From positions 14,037 to 78,036 of the forward strand of contig CAJUMX010000016.1 in assembly GCA_910587705.1 (NCBI GenBank): DNA of 64,000 bases, in the 5' to 3' direction. The translations under genes were made by a program, and so were the position numbers. Shown here piece by piece: positions 58,661 to 64,000 of this stretch (positions are counted from its first letter, which is position 1; each line of letters opens with the position of its first letter). The stretch is from an uncultured Oscillibacter sp. Lineage in GTDB: Bacteria; Bacillota; Clostridia; Oscillospirales; Oscillospiraceae. The notes under the pieces were generated by a model, which saw nothing but the letters and a program-made list of their open reading frames with translations, made no database searches and was not told the DNA's origin.

Positions 58661-59569
58661 ATGAGAGACCTTTCCAAATACCAGGGGATTTTCCCCGCTT
58701 TTTACGCCTGCTATGACCAGGACGGCAAGGTCAGCGCCCCGGCGGTCCGGGCCCTGGCGAAATACCTGCTGGACAAGGGCGTAAAGGGCCTGTATGTGGG
58801 CGGCTCCTCCGGCGAGTGCATCTACCAGAGCGTGGCCGAGCGAAAGGAAACCCTGGAAAACGTCATGGCGGAAGTGGGCGGCAAGCTGACCATCATCGCC
58901 CATGTGGCCTGCAACAACACCGCCGACAGCCGGGAGCTGGCGGCCCACGCCGAGAGCCTGGGCGTGGACGCCGTGGCCTCCATCCCCCCCATCTACTTCC
59001 ACCTGCCCCCCAAGGGCATCGCCAAGTACTGGAATGACATCTCCGCTGCGGCCCCTAATACGGATTTTGTCATCTACAACATCCCCCAGCTGGCGGGCGT
59101 GGCGCTGTCGGTGCCCCTGCTCCAGGAGATGCTGAAAAATCCCCGGGTCGTCGGGGTGAAGAACTCCTCCATGCCTGTCCAGGACATCCAGATGTGGCAC
59201 GACGAGGGGGCCCTGGTGTTCAACGGCCCGGACGAACAGCTTCTCAGCGGCCTGGCCGCCGGAGCCGCCGGAGGCATCGGCGGGACCTATGCCGCCATGC
59301 CGGAGCTGTATCTGGAGATTAACCGCTGCTTTAAGGCCGGAGAGCTGGAGAAGGGACGGGAGGTCCAGAACGAGTGCTGCCGCATCATCTACAAGATGTG
59401 CTCTACCCAGGGGAACATGTACGCCGTCATCAAGGAAATTCTCCGCCTCCAGGGCGGGCCGGACATCGGCGGTGTCCGGGCGCCGTTGCTGGCGCTGGAG
59501 CCCGGTGACCAGGAAATCATCGTCCAGGCTCACGAAATGATTCAGGCCGCCATTGCGAAATATTGCTGA
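58661..59569 (+). CDS. nanA: N-acetylneuraminate lyase
   Basis: 302 residues of the DapA/NanA class I aldolase family. GGSSGE lies at 47-52, the catalytic Y139 in YNIPQLAG and the Schiff-base K167 in VVGVKNSS. The YNIP and GGSSGE forms, with nan neighbours, point to N-acetylneuraminate lyase (to N-acetylmannosamine and pyruvate) rather than dihydrodipicolinate synthase. The start at 58661 (TAGGAGTGACAAC) is better than an upstream in-frame ATG inside yhcH. Last gene of the operon. Confidence 0.85.
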   Translation: MRDLSKYQGIFPAFYACYDQDGKVSAPAVRALAKYLLDKGVKGLYVGGSSGECIYQSVAERKETLENVMAEVGGKLTIIAHVACNNTADSRELAAHAESLGVDAVASIPPIYFHLPPKGIAKYWNDISAAAPNTDFVIYNIPQLAGVALSVPLLQEMLKNPRVVGVKNSSMPVQDIQMWHDEGALVFNGPDEQLLSGLAAGAAGGIGGTYAAMPELYLEINRCFKAGELEKGREVQNECCRIIYKMCSTQGNMYAVIKEILRLQGGPDIGGVRAPLLALEPGDQEIIVQAHEMIQAAIAKYC

Positions 59570-59612
59570 GCAAAAGAGGCAATGTCATTAAATTGAGGAT
59601 TTCCTGCACCTG

Positions 59613-59664
59613 AAAAAAGCGCCCACCACCTTTTGAAAATGTAAAAGGCGGTGGGTGCTTTTTC
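59613..59664 (+). terminator. Terminator after nanA
   Basis: AAAAAAGCGCCCACCACCTTTT pairs (with bulges) with AAAAGGCGGTGGGTGCTTTTT. Confidence 0.8.
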
Positions 59665-59704
59665 ATGGCCCTTATGTTGTTAAAACGTCGGAAACTACCC
59701 GCAT

Positions 59705-61435
59705 TTATTTCCCCATAGCCCGGTGAAGGAAGGTGACAATCTGCCCGCGGGTACAGGTAGCGGCGGGAGAGAAGTTACTGCCGCCCGTTCCGCTAGTAAT
59801 TTTGTTCTCTACCGCCCAAGCCACAGCCTGCGCGTAGTCGGCATTGGCGGGAACATCGGTAAAATCAGCCTTGCCAGCGGGCGTGGGGCTTCCCGCCGCT
59901 TTCCACATGTATTCCATCGTCATGGCGCGGGTACAGTCTGTATTTGCTCCGAAGGTGGAACCGGACACAAGACCCTTTTCAGCGGCCCACAGAGCCGCCT
60001 TATAGAAGTAATCGACGGGTTTAATATCTGTAAACGGATTCGCTGCTGTCGGCTCCGGCGCGCCGTTAGCGCGCCACAAGAAAGTCAAAATCTGCGCCTT
60101 GCTGCAAGTCGCGCCGGGGGAGAATGTGGTCTTACTGGTGCCGCTGGTGATGTCTTTTTCAACCGCCCATCGTACTGCGTCCGCAAAGTAGTCGCTTGCC
60201 TTTACATCAATAAAACTACCTGTAGCGGGAGAAGATTGAGAGGTCCCAGGAAGTGCCACCGTTAAACTGAGTTTTATAGGAGTAGTTTGAGAGTAAGTAA
60301 CTTCACCTTCCCCTTCTCCGGCCTCTTTTTTATCACCAGTACCGCCGTTTCCAAGTTCGCCGTTGAAATTACTGCCCCAAACCCAGAGGGAACTATCCCG
60401 TTTCACAGCTAAAACTTGGCTGTTGCTGCTGAAAGCAGCTACATTATCTAACACTTGTGTTGTAATGATTGTCCGTCCCTCCAGTGAGGATTTGTCTGCT
60501 AAGCCCAAAAGTGTTTCAAAAGAAGTTTTATCCTCTACGAGCAAAAGTGTTCCATCCATCTTGAGAATCATGTTTCCGCTGACGGATGCAACATCATCCA
60601 TCACCTTTACCGGGTTGGCCTTATTGGACAACAAACTGCTTTCGCCCCAAGTCCAGAGTGTTCCATCTGTTTTAATAGCGGCGGATTGCATACTGGAACA
60701 ATGGACAACCGCAACACCATCCATAATCTTTGTAGGACTAACCACGCCATCTTGCCGCTGTATTTCACCATTACCTAACTGACCATTGAAATTACTGCCC
60801 CACATCCAAAGCGTGCCATCGGTTTTGACCGCGCCAGTAGTGGCGTTATCGCCGCAGCTGACAGCGGCAACACCGTCCAGCACCTTTACTGGAATATTGG
60901 ATTTCGAATAGGCACCATTTCCAAGCTGACCCCGTTCATTGTTACCCCACATCCAAAGACTTCCGTCTGTCTTAATCGCCCCAGTATAATCGGATCCGCA
61001 GCTGACAGCGGCAACGCCGTCCATTACTTTTACAGGTTCTGTCTGGTAACGGTTTGCTTCATCTATAATTGCGTTTGCTTTCCCGCCGTTGCCCAGTTCT
61101 CCGTGGGAATTGTCCCCCCACATCCAGAGACTTCCATCCGATTTAATCGCGGCAACAAATCTGCCACTGCAACTGACAGAAACGACATTATCCATCACTT
61201 TCACAAAATTCACCGCATTTTTGCCGCCCTGTACGCCGTTACCAAGCTGGCCGCACCAGTTATCGCCGCAAATCCATAGTGAGCCATTCTGGTCAATTAC
61301 AGCAGAAATTCCACTGCCTGCGCATACGGTATTTGTCTGCCCAGCTTTTCCTAAATTTCCCTCTGCCATCACGGGAAAAGCCAGCCCAACGCACAGATAC
61401 AACGCTAAGATTAAAGATAAGCATTTCTTTTTCAT
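59705..61435 (-). CDS. Secreted RCC1-repeat protein with three SLH domains (576 aa)
   Basis: The start at 61435 follows AGAGGAAGAAAACAC. A signal peptide (ILALYLCVGLAFPVMAEG) precedes six RCC1-type blades of about 50 residues (SLWICGDNWCGQLGNG, SLWMWGDNSHGELGNG, SLWMWGNNERGQLGNG, TLWMWGSNFNGQLGNG, TLWTWGE, SLWVWGSNFNGELGNG). These should close into a beta-propeller. C-terminal are three SLH domains (FIDVKASDYFADAVRWA; FTDIKPVDYFYKAALWA; FTDVPANADYAQAVAWA), which anchor proteins to the cell wall. It is therefore a surface-exposed propeller, probably binding protein or glycan partners. Its long leader looks regulated. Confidence 0.87.
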   Translation of the reverse strand: MKKKCLSLILALYLCVGLAFPVMAEGNLGKAGQTNTVCAGSGISAVIDQNGSLWICGDNWCGQLGNGVQGGKNAVNFVKVMDNVVSVSCSGRFVAAIKSDGSLWMWGDNSHGELGNGGKANAIIDEANRYQTEPVKVMDGVAAVSCGSDYTGAIKTDGSLWMWGNNERGQLGNGAYSKSNIPVKVLDGVAAVSCGDNATTGAVKTDGTLWMWGSNFNGQLGNGEIQRQDGVVSPTKIMDGVAVVHCSSMQSAAIKTDGTLWTWGESSLLSNKANPVKVMDDVASVSGNMILKMDGTLLLVEDKTSFETLLGLADKSSLEGRTIITTQVLDNVAAFSSNSQVLAVKRDSSLWVWGSNFNGELGNGGTGDKKEAGEGEGEVTYSQTTPIKLSLTVALPGTSQSSPATGSFIDVKASDYFADAVRWAVEKDITSGTSKTTFSPGATCSKAQILTFLWRANGAPEPTAANPFTDIKPVDYFYKAALWAAEKGLVSGSTFGANTDCTRAMTMEYMWKAAGSPTPAGKADFTDVPANADYAQAVAWAVENKITSGTGGSNFSPAATCTRGQIVTFLHRAMGK

Positions 61436-61524
61436 GTGTTTTCTTCCTCTCAAAATAAAATTTCCAACAAAGCCCCGAAGGGCGGGCGGGGGGACGCGCC
61501 CCCGCCCGGGGGTCTGTTGGAAAC

Positions 61525-61560
61525 ATAAAAAGCGGTGTTGAGCGTATAACTCAACACCGC
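61525..61560 (-). terminator. Rho-independent terminator in the leader of the RCC1/SLH gene
   Basis: On the minus strand GCGGTGTTGAG-TTATACG-CTCAACACCGC followed by TTTTTATG. It lies between the leader fold and the ATG, so it can attenuate the gene. Its 5' arm is also complementary to CTCAACACC within the fold (61664-61672). Confidence 0.7.
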
Positions 61561-61634
61561 CTGACTGAAATTCAATCAAAGCGAAACACCAAACCCATTT
61601 CCTGTTGCAAATTGGGCGATATGACAGTATAATG

Positions 61635-61742
61635 GGAGATACGGTGTAGTCTATCGAGACTATGGTGTTGAGTGGGCAAGACACTCTTCATCGGAGCATA
61701 GCGGGTTGCCGCCCGCTATGCTCTGCCGCTATTTATGTCTCC
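61635..61742 (-). ncRNA. Structured leader RNA, candidate riboswitch aptamer
   Basis: Read on the minus strand, GGAGA (61742-61738) and TCTCC (61639-61635) close a junction of three perfect hairpins. They are 12 bp with loop CGGCAA (61694-61723), 5 bp with a 7-base loop (61670-61686) and 6 bp with loop CGAT (61647-61662). The expected transcript start of the promoter at 61749-61777 is at the first G. I do not recognise a known riboswitch class. Confidence 0.5.
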
Positions 61743-61748
61743 ATGGCT

Positions 61749-61777
61749 ATTTTAACCTATCACGGAAGAAATTGCAA
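61749..61777 (-). promoter_or_regulatory. Promoter of the RCC1/SLH gene leader
   Basis: TTGCAA-N17-TAAAAT on the minus strand, placing transcription start near 61742, exactly at the closing stem of the folded leader. A plus-strand TTGCAA-N17-TATAAT (61605-61633) faces it. Confidence 0.55.
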
Positions 61778-61786
61778 GGGTGTTTT

Positions 61787-61824
61787 CGGGAAAAGTCTGT
61801 AAAAACGGACTTTCCCGCTTTTTT
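61787..61824 (+). terminator. Plus-strand terminator
   Basis: CGGGAAAAGTC pairs with GGACTTTCCCG (one mismatch), followed by CTTTTTT. It could end a short plus-strand RNA from the promoter at 61605-61633. Confidence 0.6.
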
Positions 61825-61837
61825 ATCGACATTCCCC

Positions 61838-62110
61838 CGACTTGTTGATTTTTTCGGGGTATTTTTGGATTCTTGCAGTTTTTGACAAGAACCACTCATT
61901 TTTACATCATGGGCAGGACTTGTTGAAATTTGGATTTTCCTTTAATTTAACGGCTGGTTTTGGGACAATTTCCTTCAAAAAATCAGGGGGTGCAAAAACT
62001 GCTTTTATAGCATTTGGGGGACAAGTTGTGATTTTAGGGTAAGCATGATTTTTGCAAGAAAAGACGGAAACAGCCGTTTTCTGCTACATTTCCGGGACAT
62101 GTTGAGATTT
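61838..62110 (+). repeat. Spaced short repeats in AT-rich gap
   Basis: Four copies of a GAC-WW-GTTG-DDATTT motif at about 61838, 61916, 62019 and 62095, with spacings of 78, 103 and 76 bases, and a partial copy at 61962. The copies differ at several bases. There is no credible ORF in 61825-62279; this stretch is far more AT-rich than its surroundings. Confidence 0.4.
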
Positions 62111-62279
62111 CAGGCAGAACAACAATCTTGAACACAGATTTTCAGCCGTTAAGTTATCGCGGCACACTTTTTCGAAAAATCAGCCCTTTCGGGGCCGATT
62201 TTGGACTTTTTCAAAATAATGCGGAAATGAGGGGGCGGAGGAATACCCCCCGCCCCCCGTTTTTTGGGCCTGCGGCTTC

Positions 62280-63635
62280 TTAGGCTGCGATACGGTAGGT
62301 GAACCAGCCGAAGCCCTTCGCCCGAAGGTTTCGTTCATCTTGCCGCCCCGGTCGAATTGGAACAGTATTTCGGCCAATTTCCTGCATGACCGCGCCCCCG
62401 GTTATGTCCGGGTCATTGAGAAATTCTTTGCAAAGAGCAACCGCCATTTTGAAGTTCACAGTATAGGAATATACACCATCTTTTGGTTGTCGAACGACAA
62501 CTTCTTGTACGATTCGGCTTGTGAAATTGAAAGCGGTCAACGCCGCATAAATCTCTTGCTCTACAAAATCGTCCCGCTTGCCGTGCAGATTGACCAGCCC
62601 TGTGCTATACTTCAAACTGCGGAAGCTGCTCTCGATACCCCAACGCTGGTGGTAGATTTCCTTTAAGTCGTCAACGGTGAACGACCGGGGGAGCGAGGTT
62701 GCCAACGTCTCAAAATTGCCGTTGTCCAACTGAAAGCGGACAATGCGGAGCCGCATGGCGTAGGGGCTGGGAAAATCCCACCGAGCGCGCCGGGTGGTGG
62801 AGCCGGGTTTGCTCTTTTTCGGCTGGGGGAGGTAGATGTGGCGATTGCGTTTGTCCTCGTTGGTCTGGGTGGTGGATATTGTAAACGCAATATCGCAGTC
62901 CAGCTCCAGCATGGGCAGACGAGCGATTTCCCGCATGGCTGAGCGATTGTGCTTCACCCGAAGGACAAAGTAGACATTCGGGGTGTTCATCAGGTGGGCC
63001 ATGACATTGTAGCACTCATAACCCCGGTCGAGGACAATAATAGTCCTGTGGTTGAAGCAGTTCCGTTTGACCATTTCCACCAGCGCGCCCGGCTCGTCCT
63101 TCCTGGGAGCGGGCTGGATAACCGCGTCAAAGTAGGTGCGGTCGTAGATGTCAAACAGAGGACTCAAATGCAACTGATTGTACCCCGTCGGCGCACTGTT
63201 ATTGCAGACGAAGCTGGGTGCATTGGGATTGCGGGCCATATTGACTGCGGTGCCGTCACAGGCCAGGACGCGGCAGCCCTTGTAGCCACGATTGGGCTGA
63301 CCGTATGCGCTGGAGGATGTGAAGTCCAGAAACACCTTGCGGAATACAGCGGGCGGGATTTGACGGCGGCGCTGAGACACAGCGGCGGGAGTAGCGTCAA
63401 TCCCGGCGCGGTGCAGCTCCTTCGCCAGCGGCCCGCCCTCGGCGGCAATCAGGAACTTGATCAGTTTCTCAGGCGGCAGCTTCTGACTGCGGGCTGTGTG
63501 GGTCATATTCACACTATTGGCCATGATACGTTCCAAATTACGCTTGTGCAGGTCGGTGATTGATAAAGAATGATCTATTTCCTCAAATATAGCTGTTTGA
63601 GTATCTGAAATGTGACGATTTTCAAGCCTTTCCAT
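62280..63635 (-). CDS. IS4-family transposase (451 aa)
   Basis: The start at 63635 follows AAGAGGAAAGAACA. A DDE transposase of the IS4 group is shown by VLACDGTAVNMARN (first Asp), IIVLDRGYECYNVMAHL (second Asp) and the YREK signature YHQRWGIESSFRSLK with the catalytic Glu. The frame is complete. Terminal inverted repeats and a target duplication could not be found by eye within the window, so the element borders are undefined. It may extend to the hairpins near the right edge. Confidence 0.88.
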   Translation of the reverse strand: MERLENRHISDTQTAIFEEIDHSLSITDLHKRNLERIMANSVNMTHTARSQKLPPEKLIKFLIAAEGGPLAKELHRAGIDATPAAVSQRRRQIPPAVFRKVFLDFTSSSAYGQPNRGYKGCRVLACDGTAVNMARNPNAPSFVCNNSAPTGYNQLHLSPLFDIYDRTYFDAVIQPAPRKDEPGALVEMVKRNCFNHRTIIVLDRGYECYNVMAHLMNTPNVYFVLRVKHNRSAMREIARLPMLELDCDIAFTISTTQTNEDKRNRHIYLPQPKKSKPGSTTRRARWDFPSPYAMRLRIVRFQLDNGNFETLATSLPRSFTVDDLKEIYHQRWGIESSFRSLKYSTGLVNLHGKRDDFVEQEIYAALTAFNFTSRIVQEVVVRQPKDGVYSYTVNFKMAVALCKEFLNDPDITGGAVMQEIGRNTVPIRPGRQDERNLRAKGFGWFTYRIAA

Positions 63636-64000
63636 TGTTCTTTCCTCTTTTCGATAGTTGTAAAACCATCGCCAGAAAAGCAAGAAAGACGAGCCCTCTC
63701 ATCTGTGAGGGCGTCGCCTTTCCTATTCGTCACTTATTTATCAATTAAAATGGTTTTCTTCTTGCCCCTGATGTGTGCATATAGCACTACGAATTTGTCT
63801 GGGCGATAATTTGTTTTCATTTTAGTAATGCGATACTGCGGCTGTCAAGTGGTCTGCGGCGTAATTCTCAATTTGTTTACAATCAACTAAACGACGCAAC
63901 CAGATTTGCCGAATTGCGTTAAGGGCCAGATACACCGTATCTGGCCCCAGCTTGTCGAAAAAGTCTGCCTACCGGCAGACTTTTTCATGTAAAGATGATA
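63636..64000. other. Right-edge non-coding stretch with two hairpins
   Basis: There is no credible gene in 63636-64000. Two perfect hairpins occur: GGGCCAGATAC-ACC-GTATCTGGCCC (63923-63947) and AAAAAGTCTGCC-TACC-GGCAGACTTTTT (63958-63985). The second has the form of a bidirectional terminator for genes beyond the window edge. Confidence 0.55.

Noticed and set aside
61842..62042. 66-residue plus-strand ORF in the AT-rich gap
   Set aside because: Its start lies within a repeat unit, it has no ribosome binding site, and the Phe-rich translation follows from base composition.
61838..62110. Possible CRISPR array in the spaced repeats
   Set aside because: The repeats are short (about 16 bases), poorly conserved and unevenly spaced, and no cas gene is present. 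No other stretch of the window looks like a CRISPR array.

Overview
The window looks like a chromosome segment of a GC-rich, strictly anaerobic gut Firmicute, most likely Oscillospiraceae (the Flavonifractor / Lawsonibacter / Oscillibacter neighbourhood). This is inferred from the GC-rich Clostridia-type codon use, AGGAGG ribosome binding sites, pyruvate:ferredoxin oxidoreductase, and tripartite tricarboxylate and sialate ABC transport. No taxonomic marker gene is present, so the genus is a guess.

Left third (about 1-19.0 kb): mobile DNA. Positions 9562-19026 form a complete-looking 9.5 kb integrative mobilizable element. It sits in the 3' end of a tRNA-Arg(ACG) gene and is bounded by 45-bp direct repeats. 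Matching GGGTCA-N6-GGGTCA integrase arm sites lie inside both ends. It carries a tyrosine integrase, a MobP-type relaxase with Sel1 repeats, a relaxosome protein, an excisionase-like protein, a helix-turn-helix protein and a DUF6076-like protein. Its cargo is an ECF sigma factor / membrane anti-sigma factor / secreted protein module. Positions about 1.1-6.8 kb look like the matching end of a related, inverted and decayed element with its own sigma / anti-sigma / secreted-protein module. Between the two, 6.8-9.6 kb holds broken conjugative-element genes flanked by a perfect 52-bp inverted repeat. The first 1.1 kb has small phage- or ICE-like ORFs, one interrupted by an in-frame amber codon.

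Middle (19.2-49.3 kb): carbon catabolism. A SorC-type regulator precedes dhaL-dhaK-aldolase-DUF1097-small protein (ketose or glycerone-type kinase operon), then malic enzyme and a HAD phosphatase. Facing them is a run of eleven minus-strand genes from 41.2 to 26.2 kb with almost no gaps: pdxA-like, tctB, tctA, tctC, a PrpR-type sigma-54 activator, an AbrB-type transporter, a LarA-like protein, a GntP permease, split UxaA/SuyAB-type lyase subunits, and nifJ. A textbook -24/-12 promoter and upstream palindromes lie in front of pdxA. The likely logic is uptake of a hydroxy or sugar acid, racemization and dehydration to pyruvate, then oxidation to acetyl-CoA. Next come four inositol-type genes (iolG, two TIM-barrel isomerases, iolB), a sodium/solute symporter and a LacI-type regulator. 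A repressor-type palindrome lies inside the iolG promoter.

Right third (49.5-64 kb): a sialic-acid or amino-sugar cluster with an ASKHA kinase, an AGE-type epimerase, an RpiR regulator, a YesL protein, an SGNH esterase, a binding protein and two permeases, YhcH and nanA. It is followed by a secreted RCC1-repeat/SLH surface protein. That gene's long leader begins with an unrecognised multi-hairpin fold and ends in a terminator that the fold could disarm, a candidate riboswitch. The window closes with an AT-rich spacer carrying a spaced short repeat and an IS4-type transposase gene.
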